Positions 9,863-18,146 of a stretch of 29,955 nt of DNA are shown here, one piece after another (the first letter of the stretch is position 1; each line of letters opens with the position of its first letter). Origin of the DNA: Candidatus Multiplicimicrobium inquinatum (GTDB taxonomy: Bacteria; Omnitrophota; Omnitrophia; Omnitrophales; Aquincolibacteriaceae); assembly GCA_002344825.1 (NCBI GenBank), contig DDUN01000081.1:1-29955 (forward strand), read 5' to 3'. The notes beneath the pieces are model-generated. The model worked only from the letters and a program-made list of their open reading frames with translations, did no database searches and was not told the DNA's origin. The translations under genes and the position numbers were made by a program.

Positions 9863-11164
9863 ATGAGTTACTCCTTCTTCATCGCTTCCAGACATCTGAC
9901 GCGCCGCCGTAAAAAAGGCTTTATATCCCTGATTTCGCTGATTTCAATTGGCGGGGTGGGTATCGGCGTCATGGCTTTGATTGTTGTCTTGGCTGTGATG
10001 GGAGGATTTGACCGCGAGCTCAAACGCAAAATCGTCAATGTTCAGCCTCATTTGCGCATTGAGAAAGTCGGCGGAGTGGATGATGTGAATTGGGAAATTC
10101 AAAAAATTCGTTCTTATGTTGAAAGCGAACTTCTGTATGCTTCCGCCTTTATTGAAGGACAGGCTATTTTAAAATCCGATACCAATGCCACCGGTGTTGT
10201 GATTAAAGGCGTCGATACGGAACGGGAAAGCCTTGATATTTTTAAAGACCATTTAACGGCGGGTGAATTGAGTTTTGCCCCCGTTTCTCAACAGGAAACC
10301 AAGCGGAAAATGCTTTTTTTCAAGCAAACCGTTCAAAGTGAATATGGCGGGATTTTGCTCGGCAAATATCTGGCCCGGACGCTGGATGTGAAAGTCGGCG
10401 ATGTCGTGCAGTTTATTTCGCCGGCCTCGGCCCAAATTACTTCAGTAATGAATCTTCGGGTTGAGACGTATCCTTTCGTGGTGCGCGGTATTTTCAACGT
10501 CGGAATGAACGAATTTGATTCGCAATTAGCGCTGATTGATTTAAAACAGGCTCAGCTTGTTTATCAGCTTGGCAGTAAAGTGACCGGATTGAGTTTGCGT
10601 TTTAAGGACGTAGACGCGGCGGAGCGGCTTAAATGGAGTTTGCTCAGCAATTATTCCGCTGATTATTATTTTCGTTCCTGGATCGATATGAATTACAGTT
10701 TTTTCAGAGCGCTTAAAGTTGAGAAAAGCGTGATGACTATTTTGCTGGCGCTGATTATTTTAGTCGCGGCGTTTAATATTGTTTCAACCCTCACCATGGT
10801 CGTGATGGAGAAAACAAAAGATATCGGGATTTTGCGGGCGATTGGGGCGACCCGTTTTGGAATTGCGCGAATTTTTATCATTGAAGGTTTTGCGATCGGT
10901 TTTTTCGGTATTTTAGCCGGAGCGATCAGCGGGGTTTGGCTTGCGCTTAATTTAAATCCGGTGGCGGACTTTATTAAGCAGACGACCGGGCTGGAAGTGT
11001 TTCCGCGGGATATTTATTTCTTCGAAAAAATTCCTTCCGAAATTCACGCGATCGACGTGGTTTGGATCGTCGGCTTTGCCATGCTTGCCTGTATTCTGGC
11101 GGGGCTTTATCCTGCTTTCCGAGCCGCGCAATTGAAACCGGTGGAGGCTTTGCGTTATGAATAA
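9863..11164 (+). CDS. lolC: Lipoprotein-releasing ABC transporter permease (LolC/LolE family)
   Basis: Inner-membrane permease that hands mature lipoproteins from the inner membrane to the periplasmic carrier for delivery to the outer membrane. The four-helix FtsX/MacB layout is visible: helix 1 at about residues 19-48 (GFISLISLISIGGVGIGV), a large periplasmic domain, then three helices at about 289-313, 337-362 and 398-422, ending in KPVEALRYE. The N-terminus MSYSFFIASRHLTRRRKKGF is characteristic, which supports ATG 9863 despite the poor ribosome site. It overlaps lolD by 8 nt. Only one permease gene is present, so it may work as a homodimer as in LolF-type systems; a second permease elsewhere cannot be excluded. 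Confidence 0.92.
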   Translation: MSYSFFIASRHLTRRRKKGFISLISLISIGGVGIGVMALIVVLAVMGGFDRELKRKIVNVQPHLRIEKVGGVDDVNWEIQKIRSYVESELLYASAFIEGQAILKSDTNATGVVIKGVDTERESLDIFKDHLTAGELSFAPVSQQETKRKMLFFKQTVQSEYGGILLGKYLARTLDVKVGDVVQFISPASAQITSVMNLRVETYPFVVRGIFNVGMNEFDSQLALIDLKQAQLVYQLGSKVTGLSLRFKDVDAAERLKWSLLSNYSADYYFRSWIDMNYSFFRALKVEKSVMTILLALIILVAAFNIVSTLTMVVMEKTKDIGILRAIGATRFGIARIFIIEGFAIGFFGILAGAISGVWLALNLNPVADFIKQTTGLEVFPRDIYFFEKIPSEIHAIDVVWIVGFAMLACILAGLYPAFRAAQLKPVEALRYE

Positions 11165-11846
11165 GCCTCAAGCGAAGCGGTTGCTCTATGAAGTTCAGAA
11201 TATCAGTAAAGAGTATGACGCGCCGGGCGGTTCTTTGCCGATTTTAAAGTCGGTTAATTTGGAAGTATGCGCGGGCGATTTGATTTTTATCATCGGACGC
11301 AGCGGCTGCGGCAAATCGACACTTTTGCACTTGATGGGCGGATTGGATGAGCCGACGAGCGGACGTTTATTTTTTGACGAAGATGATTTTTTGCGCTTGA
11401 GCGAAAGACGCAGAACCAAAATTCGCAATCAAAAGATCGGGTTTGTTTTTCAAGCCTATCATTTGCTCCCGGAGCTGACGGTGCTTGAAAATGTGATGCT
11501 CCCCGCGTTAATTTCCGGCAAAAAAGATCAAAGCTGGGTTATGCAGGTTTTAAAAAAGGTTGAGCTTTCCAGCCGGCGGTTTCATTTTCCGGCGGAGCTT
11601 TCCGGCGGAGAGCAGCAGCGTGTTGCTTTGGCCCGAGCCTTGGTAAACCGTCCTGAACTTGTGCTTTGCGACGAGCCCACGGGAAATTTGGATACCCAGA
11701 CAGCCGAAAAAATGTTCCAGCTGATTCTTGATTTGAACGAGAAAGAAGGACAAGCCTTTGTGATCGTGACGCACGATGAACGGCTTGCCATGAAGCACAA
11801 GAAAGTTTACCGCCTGGATGCCGGGGTTTTGACACCGGCACACTAG
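11157..11846 (+). CDS. lolD: Lipoprotein-releasing ABC transporter ATPase
   Basis: Cytoplasmic ATP-binding subunit that powers the LolC-type permease. Walker A is GRSGCGKST (47-55), the signature is LSGGEQQRVALARAL starting at residue 148, Walker B with the catalytic Glu is VLCDE (169-173), and the switch His lies in VTHDERLA. At 229 residues it has the normal LolD length. The start ATG 11157 sits inside the last codons of lolC, with GTGGAGG (11141-11147) as ribosome site, so the two genes are translationally coupled. Related MacB or FtsE ATPases are the alternatives; the partner next door settles it. Confidence 0.93.
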   Translation: MNKPQAKRLLYEVQNISKEYDAPGGSLPILKSVNLEVCAGDLIFIIGRSGCGKSTLLHLMGGLDEPTSGRLFFDEDDFLRLSERRRTKIRNQKIGFVFQAYHLLPELTVLENVMLPALISGKKDQSWVMQVLKKVELSSRRFHFPAELSGGEQQRVALARALVNRPELVLCDEPTGNLDTQTAEKMFQLILDLNEKEGQAFVIVTHDERLAMKHKKVYRLDAGVLTPAH

Positions 11847-11856
11847 CAAAACGCTG

Positions 11857-11886
11857 TTCACTTCCTTGGGTAGCGTGGGGTATACT
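11857..11886 (+). promoter_or_regulatory. Candidate sigma-70-type promoter for ilvE-mcsB
   Basis: TTCACT (11857-11862) and TATACT (11881-11886) are 18 nt apart, with 4 of 6 and 5 of 6 matches to the consensus boxes. The pair lies in the 105-nt gap after lolD and 65 nt before the ilvE start. Downstream, CCGCGCA (11893-11899) and TGCGCGG (11906-11912) form a 7-bp hairpin that would lie in the 5' leader. Confidence 0.5.
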
Positions 11887-11951
11887 ACGCCTCCGCGCAG
11901 GAGCTTGCGCGGTTTGCGAGCGGCATTTTATTGTTTTTTTAAGGAGTATTT

Positions 11952-12857
11952 ATGAGTATTCAGATTTACATCGACGGCAAATTCTTCGCGAAAGAAGACG
12001 CCAAGATCTCCGTGTTTGATCATGGATTGCTTTATGGTGACGGTGTTTTTGAAGGAATCCGTGCTTATGATTCTTGCATTTTTAAATTAGGCGAGCATTT
12101 GGACCGGCTTTGGGAGTCGGCGCATACGCTGATGATTCAGATTCCAATGACGAAGAAGCAGATGGAAAAAGCGATTATTGATACTTTGAAAAAAAACGGT
12201 TTCAGCGATTCGTATATTCGTGTTGTTGTGACACGTGGAGTCGGAGATCTTGGGTTGGATCCCGCACTTTGTAAATTACCGACCGTGATTATTATCGCCG
12301 ATAAAATCAAGCTTTATCCGGAGTCTCTGTATCAAAACGGACTCAGTATTGTTACGGTTCCGACGGTTCGTAATCTTCCGGAAGCCGTCAATCCTTCAAT
12401 CAAGAGTTTGAATTATCTGAATAATATTCTGGCGAAAATTGAAGCCAAAAATTCAGGCTGTGTGGAGGCTTTGATGCTCAATCATCAGGGCTATGTCGCG
12501 GAATGCACCGGCGATAACGTTTTCATGATTAAATATGAAGGCGCTTCCCCAAAGCCGATTCTTCTGACGCCGCCGACTTATTTGGGTGCGCTGAAGGGGA
12601 TTACACGGCAGGGAATCATCGAGCTTGCCGCGCAGGAAAAAATCTGCTTTGAAGAGCGTGTTTTGACCCGCCATGATCTTTTTAACGCGGATGAGGTTTT
12701 CCTGACCGGAACCGCGGCGGAAGTGATTCCGGTAGTTAAGATTGACGCGCGCGTGATCGGTACCGGAAAACCCGGGCCGGTGACGAATCAATTGCTCAAG
12801 GGCTTCCGCAAGATTGTCCGCCGAGACGGCGTGAAGTACAAAGTTTCCCCCCGTTGA
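11952..12857 (+). CDS. ilvE: Branched-chain amino acid aminotransferase (class IV PLP enzyme)
   Basis: Transfers the amino group between glutamate and the 2-oxo acids of valine, leucine and isoleucine. Fold-type IV marks are clear: FDHGLLYGDGVFEGIRAYD (22-40), the PLP Schiff-base lysine at K151 in IKSLNYLNN, then GYVAECTGDNVF and LTGTAAEVIPV, which bind the cofactor. Length (301) is typical. AAGGAG (11941-11946) places the start at ATG 11952. It overlaps the start zone of mcsB. D-amino acid transaminase and aminodeoxychorismate lyase share the fold; the FEGIRAYD motif favours IlvE. Confidence 0.9.
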   Translation: MSIQIYIDGKFFAKEDAKISVFDHGLLYGDGVFEGIRAYDSCIFKLGEHLDRLWESAHTLMIQIPMTKKQMEKAIIDTLKKNGFSDSYIRVVVTRGVGDLGLDPALCKLPTVIIIADKIKLYPESLYQNGLSIVTVPTVRNLPEAVNPSIKSLNYLNNILAKIEAKNSGCVEALMLNHQGYVAECTGDNVFMIKYEGASPKPILLTPPTYLGALKGITRQGIIELAAQEKICFEERVLTRHDLFNADEVFLTGTAAEVIPVVKIDARVIGTGKPGPVTNQLLKGFRKIVRRDGVKYKVSPR

Positions 12858-12865
12858 GTGGATTG

Positions 12866-13927
12866 ATGCGTATTGATCAATTGCTCACTCAGGCACCCGC
12901 CTGGCAGTCCGCGCTTGGGCCGCATGAAGACGTGGTGGTAAGCTCGCGTATTCGTCTGGCCCGCAATGTGGACGGGTATTTTTTCCCTTCCCGGTTAAAA
13001 GGTCAGGAACGTAAGCGGCTTATCAAGAGTTTTGAAAAAGCCGTCAGCAAACCCGAGCGTTTCCCGAATAGTTCTTTTTTCTCCGCCGCCGATTTGAATG
13101 CGGTTGAACTTCAGCTGTTGCTTGAGCGGCATTTGATCAGCCGTGAATTTTCCTCCGATAAGGGTGACCGCGCGGTTCTGATTTCATCGGATGAATCGCA
13201 AAGTCTGATGTTTATGGAAGAGGATCATTTACGGATTCAGATTTTTGAATCAGGGCTTAACCTCCGTTCGGCCTGGAAAAAAGCCAATGAGACCGATGAT
13301 CAGCTGCAAAAGGATTTTCGTTTTTCGTTCAACCCCAAGATTGGCTTTTTGACGGCGTGCCCCACCAACGTCGGTACCGGTTTGCGTGCTTCGTGTATGC
13401 TGCATTTACCTTCACTGGTGATTACCAAGCAAATTCAGAAAGTATTGCAAGCACTGACGAAACTTAATTTAGCTGTGCGCGGAATGTTCGGCGAAGGCTC
13501 TCAGGCTTTGGGTAATTTTTTTCAGTTTTCGAATCAGATGACTTTAGGACAGCCCGAAGAAGAGGTCATCGATAATCTTTTAAGCGTGATTGAACAAGTG
13601 GTCAGCCATGAGCATGACGCCGCGGAACAGCTGCAGCGCTCCAAGCCTTATGAAATGGAGGATCAGGTTTGGCGTGCCGTGGGACTTTTGAAGTCGGCGC
13701 GCGTGATGAGTTCAACGGAAGCTATTAGCCTGCTTTCTATGCTGCGTTTTGGAGTGAATCTTAAATATTTCGGAAAAACCCTGACTCATCCGCGCTTAAA
13801 TCAGCTGTTTTTGCTGATTCAGCCGGGACATTTGCAGAAAACACGAGGGTGCGAACTTTCCAGCCCTGAACGGGACTCTTTCCGCGCTGAGCTGATTCGT
13901 AAACAGCTCCTTAAACTTCCGATTTAA
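12866..13927 (+). CDS. mcsB: Protein arginine kinase McsB
   Basis: Phosphorylates arginines of damaged or misfolded proteins, marking them for ClpC-ClpP. It has the phosphagen-kinase-like core: SSRIRLARN (26-34) for ATP phosphates, the EEDHLRIQ loop, CPTNVGTGLRAS with C165 (C167 in Bacillus), and VRGMFGEGS with the catalytic Glu at 210. The C-terminal RDSFRA (336-341) matches the RDxxRA element that senses phosphoarginine in McsB, so regulation is probably retained. I chose ATG 12866; a TTG at 12854, overlapping the ilvE stop, would add four residues but has no ribosome site. No mcsA or ctsR lies beside it, unlike the Firmicutes operon, while clpC follows 102 nt downstream. Confidence 0.93.
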   Translation: MRIDQLLTQAPAWQSALGPHEDVVVSSRIRLARNVDGYFFPSRLKGQERKRLIKSFEKAVSKPERFPNSSFFSAADLNAVELQLLLERHLISREFSSDKGDRAVLISSDESQSLMFMEEDHLRIQIFESGLNLRSAWKKANETDDQLQKDFRFSFNPKIGFLTACPTNVGTGLRASCMLHLPSLVITKQIQKVLQALTKLNLAVRGMFGEGSQALGNFFQFSNQMTLGQPEEEVIDNLLSVIEQVVSHEHDAAEQLQRSKPYEMEDQVWRAVGLLKSARVMSSTEAISLLSMLRFGVNLKYFGKTLTHPRLNQLFLLIQPGHLQKTRGCELSSPERDSFRAELIRKQLLKLPI

Positions 13928-13942
13928 AGCATTTCTTATCAT

Positions 13943-13974
13943 CTGTAGGCGATAGCCTATAGTCTTGCTATAAT
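13943..13974 (+). promoter_or_regulatory. clpC promoter region with an 8+8 dyad operator candidate
   Basis: TATAAT (13969-13974) lies 55 nt before the clpC ATG. Immediately upstream, CTGTAGGC (13943-13950) and GCCTATAG (13955-13962) form an inverted repeat around GATA with one mismatch that is a G.T pair in RNA. It covers the place where a -35 box would sit. It does not resemble CtsR (tandem GTCAAA) or HrcA CIRCE sites. A near-repeat TATAATATCGCC / TATTATATCGCT occurs just downstream (13969-13994). Confidence 0.5.
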
Positions 13975-14029
13975 ATCGCCGTTATTATATCGCTATTCTT
14001 AAGCCCTTAGATTTTTGAGAGGAGTTATT

Positions 14030-16510
14030 ATGTTTGACCGTTTTACAGAGCGTGCCCGCAAAGTCATTATTCTTGCCAAAGAGGAAGCAAAACGTTTTAA
14101 CCACGATTACATCGGTACGGAACATATTTTATTGGGTTTGATTAAAGAGGGCGAAAGTGTCGCCGCGGCGGTTTTACAGAATCTCGGTCTTTCGCTTGAA
14201 ACTATCCGGCTTGAGGTTGAAAAATTGGTTCAATACGGTCCCAGCACGATGGTTTCAGGCGATATTCCTTTTACGCCTAAAGCCAAAAAAGTAATTGAAC
14301 TTGCCATGGATGAAGCGCGCCGATTAGGGCATAACTACATTGGTACGGAACATCTTTTGCTTGGCCTCATCAAAGAAGGTGAAGGCGTTGCCAGCCATGT
14401 GCTTTTGAATGTCGGGTTGGATCTCAATAAAGTTCGCGCAGAAGTGATTAAACTATTGGGGTCCGCGTCTCCGCAAGGTGAAGGTGCTGAGCCGAATCCG
14501 GCGGTGGGCGGCGGAAATGGCGGCGGTGGCGGCGGAGGAAGCGGAAAGTCGGCAAAAACAAAAACTCCGGCTTTGGACGCTTTTGGACGTGATCTTTCTA
14601 TTTTAGCGCGTGAAGGTAAATTGGATCCTGTCGTTGGGCGCGAAGATGAAATCGAGCGTGTGATTCAGATTCTAGCGCGCCGCACAAAAAACAATCCGGT
14701 TCTTTTAGGTGAAGCGGGCGTGGGTAAAACCGCGATTGTGGAAGGTTTGGCACAGCGGATTCACTCGGGAGATGTTCCTGAAATTTTGCAGGATAAGCGC
14801 ATTGTTGTGCTTGATTTGGCTTTGATGGTCGCGGGAACAAAATACCGCGGTCAGTTTGAGGAACGCATTAAAGCGGTGATGGATGAAATTCGCCGTAGCG
14901 AAAACGTTATGATTTTCATCGATGAAATTCACACACTGGTCGGAGCCGGCGGAGCGGAAGGCGCGATTGACGCTTCCAATATTTTAAAGCCTGCTCTCGC
15001 GCGCGGAGAAATTCAGTGTATTGGTGCTACAACTTTGGATGAATACCGTAAGTATATTGAAAAAGACGCTGCTTTGGCGCGCCGTTTTCAAACCGTGATG
15101 GTTGATCCGCCGTCGGTGGATAATGCGATTTTGATTTTGAAAGGTTTGCGTGATAAGTACGAAGCGCATCACCGTTTGAAGATTACGGATCACGCAATCG
15201 AAGCGGCTGTTCGTTTTTCTGACCGCTATATCACGGGGCGTTTTCTTCCGGATAAGGCGATTGACGTGATTGACGAGGCTTCCTCGCGCGCACGTCTTTC
15301 GGTGACCACCTTGCCTAAAGATTTGAAGAAGCTGGAAGCTGAGATCGAAGCTTTGCGCAACGAAAAAGAAGCTGCGATCAAGGGGCAGGATTTTGAAAAA
15401 GCCGCCCGTCTTCGCGATGAAGAACGTAAAGCTAAAGAACGGCTTGCGGCCATCAAGAAAAGCTGGAAAGAATCCAAGTCTGAAATTGAAATCAGCGTAT
15501 CCGAAGAAGATATCGCCTATGTTGTTTCAAAATGGACCGGTGTTCCGCTTGCAAAGCTGGAAGAGAAAGAAACATCCCGTTTGCTGAAAATGGAAGATGA
15601 ATTGCATCGCGGTGTCATCGGTCAGCACGAAGCGATTCACGCGATTTCTGACGCTGTGCGCCGTTCCCGTTCCGGACTACGCAATCCGAAGCGTCCGATC
15701 GGAACTTTTATTTTTCTAGGGCCCACCGGTGTCGGTAAAACACTTTTAGCGCGGACGCTGGCTGAGTTTATGTTCGGCGATCCGGACGCGACGATTGTCG
15801 TGGATTGCTCCGAATACGGTGAGAAGTTCAACGTTTCACGCTTGGTCGGAGCGCCTCCGGGATACGTGGGTTATGAAGAAGGTGGTCAGTTGACTGAGAA
15901 AGTTCGCCGCCGTCCTTACTCGGTCGTTCTTTTCGATGAAATCGAAAAAGCGCATCCTGATATTTTCAGTATTTTGCTACAAATGATGGATGAAGGACGT
16001 CTGACTGATTCTTTCGGCAGAAAAGTCGATTTCCGCAACACGATTGTTATTATGACTTCGAATGTTGGCGTCGGAATGCTTAAAAAGCAAGACTCGATGG
16101 GTTTTATCCAGTCGAAGGATGACGTGGATTATGAAAGTATGAAGAAAAAACTTTTGGATGAAACCAAAAAAGTTTTTCGTCCTGAGTTTTTGAACCGTGT
16201 GGACGACATCATTGTCTTTCATCCGCTTCGCCGTCAGGATCTGGAACAAATTATTTACATCGAGCTTAAAGAAGTACGCGACCGTCTCAAAGACAAGAAA
16301 ATGGAACTGACCGTTTCAGATGAGGTTCTTAAGTTTTTGATTGATGAAGGGTATGACCCTGTCTTTGGCGCGCGTCCGCTCAAGAGAACCATCCAAAAGC
16401 ATATTGAAAATGTTCTGGCGGAAGAAATTTTGTCAGGAAAATTTAAAGATGGCGATAAGCTGCATGCCGAATTGCACGGTGGGCGGATTAATTTCGAAAA
16501 AGCAGTTTAA
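14030..16510 (+). CDS. clpC: ClpC-type AAA+ unfoldase with UVR middle domain
   Basis: Hexameric unfoldase that threads tagged proteins into ClpP, here probably reading McsB phosphoarginine marks. Domain order: two Clp N repeats (residues 1-150) containing IGTEHILLGLIKEGE and its second copy, a glycine-rich linker with a run of Gly and Lys, AAA-1 with Walker A GEAGVGKT (227-234), a UVR/M-domain (about 445-475, GQDFEKAARLRDEERKAKE), and AAA-2 with Walker A GPTGVGKT (564-571) and VLFDEIEKAHPD. The UVR middle domain separates ClpC from ClpA and ClpB. The start is ATG 14030 with AGAGGAG (14018-14024); an upstream TTG at 14015 is not used. At 826 residues it is full length. mlaE follows after 31 nt, likely in the same transcript. 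Confidence 0.96.
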   Translation: MFDRFTERARKVIILAKEEAKRFNHDYIGTEHILLGLIKEGESVAAAVLQNLGLSLETIRLEVEKLVQYGPSTMVSGDIPFTPKAKKVIELAMDEARRLGHNYIGTEHLLLGLIKEGEGVASHVLLNVGLDLNKVRAEVIKLLGSASPQGEGAEPNPAVGGGNGGGGGGGSGKSAKTKTPALDAFGRDLSILAREGKLDPVVGREDEIERVIQILARRTKNNPVLLGEAGVGKTAIVEGLAQRIHSGDVPEILQDKRIVVLDLALMVAGTKYRGQFEERIKAVMDEIRRSENVMIFIDEIHTLVGAGGAEGAIDASNILKPALARGEIQCIGATTLDEYRKYIEKDAALARRFQTVMVDPPSVDNAILILKGLRDKYEAHHRLKITDHAIEAAVRFSDRYITGRFLPDKAIDVIDEASSRARLSVTTLPKDLKKLEAEIEALRNEKEAAIKGQDFEKAARLRDEERKAKERLAAIKKSWKESKSEIEISVSEEDIAYVVSKWTGVPLAKLEEKETSRLLKMEDELHRGVIGQHEAIHAISDAVRRSRSGLRNPKRPIGTFIFLGPTGVGKTLLARTLAEFMFGDPDATIVVDCSEYGEKFNVSRLVGAPPGYVGYEEGGQLTEKVRRRPYSVVLFDEIEKAHPDIFSILLQMMDEGRLTDSFGRKVDFRNTIVIMTSNVGVGMLKKQDSMGFIQSKDDVDYESMKKKLLDETKKVFRPEFLNRVDDIIVFHPLRRQDLEQIIYIELKEVRDRLKDKKMELTVSDEVLKFLIDEGYDPVFGARPLKRTIQKHIENVLAEEILSGKFKDGDKLHAELHGGRINFEKAV

Positions 16511-16541
16511 ATAGACTCCAACGCCGGTAAAGGTTCGCGCG

Positions 16542-17354
16542 ATGATCAAGCGCTTTCAGCTTAAACAAATTATTCTTTTGAAGTTTGCCGTCGCAAGGAC
16601 CGGCGCAGGAGTGATTTCGTTTTTTACCCAAATCGGCGGCATTATTGTTCTCTTAAACCAGGCACTTGGGCATATTTTTCGCGGAGAGATTCGCTGGAAA
16701 TCCACGCTGGATCAAATGTTTAAAATTGGTGTCATGTCCCTTCCGCTTGTTTTTCTTACCTCTCTTTTTACCGGCATGGTTTTGGCTTTGCAATCCGCTT
16801 ATCAGCTGCGGCTTTTTGCCGCGCAGCAATTTACGGCCGATTTAGTGGCACTTTCCATCGCGCGTGAACTCGGACCGGTTCTGACCGCGATGGTCGTCTC
16901 CGGCCGTGTTGGAGCTTCAATTGCCGCGGAGCTGGGGACAATGAAAGTAACCGAACAAATTGATGCGCTTAAATCATTAGCGATGGATCCGGTCGAGTAC
17001 CTTGCCGTGCCGCGTTTTTTAGCGGCGATTATCATGCTTTTTGTTCTTACGATTTACGCGGATGTGATCGGTATGCTGGGCGGCTATTTGGTTTCAGTTC
17101 TTAAGCTGGATATTAGTTCAAGTGATTACATCAAGCGTTCGATTAACTCGCTCATGGTGAAAGACGTCATGACGGGGTTGATCAAAGCCTTTTGTTTCGG
17201 CGGGATTATTTCGATCGTTGGCTGTTTTTATGGATTCAATACGAAAGACGGCGCCGAAGGCGTCGGGCGCGCAACGACCTATGCCGTGGTTGTTGCGTTG
17301 ATCGCGGTGATTGCTTCCGACGTTCTTTTTACTGCGATTTTTTACTTTTTTTGA
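16542..17354 (+). CDS. mlaE: MlaE-type lipid ABC transporter permease
   Basis: Inner-membrane permease of the MCE lipid transport system, moving phospholipid between inner and outer membranes. The family hallmark ELGPVLTAMVVSGRVGAS begins at about residue 108 and continues to AAELGTMKVTEQIDAL. About five or six hydrophobic helices surround it, and the C-terminus is very hydrophobic. Length 270 matches the family. TAAAGG (16528-16533) sets ATG 16542. mlaF begins 9 nt after the stop. It follows clpC closely, an unusual neighbour. Confidence 0.93.
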   Translation: MIKRFQLKQIILLKFAVARTGAGVISFFTQIGGIIVLLNQALGHIFRGEIRWKSTLDQMFKIGVMSLPLVFLTSLFTGMVLALQSAYQLRLFAAQQFTADLVALSIARELGPVLTAMVVSGRVGASIAAELGTMKVTEQIDALKSLAMDPVEYLAVPRFLAAIIMLFVLTIYADVIGMLGGYLVSVLKLDISSSDYIKRSINSLMVKDVMTGLIKAFCFGGIISIVGCFYGFNTKDGAEGVGRATTYAVVVALIAVIASDVLFTAIFYFF

Positions 17355-17363
17355 GAATGACTG

Positions 17364-18146
17364 ATGAAAATTGAAATTCGTGATGTTTATAAGTCTTTCG
17401 GAAGCAAAGAAGTTTTAAAAGGCGTCAACCTCGTGATTAACGAAGGTGAAACGCTGGTTGTGATCGGAAGCTCCGGCGGCGGAAAAAGCGTTTTACTCAA
17501 GTTGATTACTGGCTTAATTGAACCCGATCGCGGGGAAATACTTTTTGACGGCAAGAGACTGAGTGATATGAGCATGGATGAAGCCGAACAGCATCAGATG
17601 AAATTCGGCATGCTTTTTCAAAGTGCCGCTTTGTTTGATTCTCTCAATGTGATGGAAAACGTTGGCTTTGTTTTGCAGGAGCATCGCGGCATGAAAGAGT
17701 CTGAGCTGAGGCCGATTGTGCGTGAAAAATTGCGCATGGTGGGGCTGGAGGGAATTGAGAATCAAATGCCCGCAAGTTTATCCGGAGGAATGAAGAAAAG
17801 GGTGGGGCTGGCCAGAGCCATATGCTATGATCCGCAGGTTATTGTGTACGATGAGCCGACAACCGGTTTGGATCCGATTAATTCGGACGTGATTAACGAT
17901 TTAATCATTTCCATGCAGGAAAAATTGAAGGTGACTTCAGTTGCGGTAACGCATGATATGGTCAGTGCGTACAAAGTCGCAGACCGGATCGCGATGCTCT
18001 ACCGCGGACAAATTGTGGGCATCGGAACGCCGGACGAAATTCAAAAAACTCAGAACCCCGTGATTCGACAGTTTGTGACCGGCTCGGCGCATGGGCCGAT
18101 TACGGACGAGCCTAAAAAAGTGAATCAAAATAAAAATGAAAAATAA
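17364..18146 (+). CDS. mlaF: MlaF-type lipid ABC transporter ATPase
   Basis: Cytoplasmic ATPase that drives the MlaE permease. Walker A is GSSGGGKS (35-42), a form typical of MlaF rather than other ABC ATPases. The signature LSGGMKKRVGLARAI begins at residue 139, Walker B is VIVYDEP (159-165) followed by TTGLDP, and the switch His is in VTHDM. Length 260 is typical. Its last 11 nt overlap mlaD, which points to translational coupling. The C-terminal tail is lysine-rich (KKVNQNKNEK) and shows no extra domain. Confidence 0.94.
   Translation: MKIEIRDVYKSFGSKEVLKGVNLVINEGETLVVIGSSGGGKSVLLKLITGLIEPDRGEILFDGKRLSDMSMDEAEQHQMKFGMLFQSAALFDSLNVMENVGFVLQEHRGMKESELRPIVREKLRMVGLEGIENQMPASLSGGMKKRVGLARAICYDPQVIVYDEPTTGLDPINSDVINDLIISMQEKLKVTSVAVTHDMVSAYKVADRIAMLYRGQIVGIGTPDEIQKTQNPVIRQFVTGSAHGPITDEPKKVNQNKNEK

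Noticed and set aside
11893..11940. Hairpin CCGCGCA/TGCGCGG followed by a later T-run as a lolD terminator
   Set aside because: The T-run (from about 11932) is 20 nt from the stem, too far for an intrinsic terminator; it also lies after the candidate ilvE promoter.
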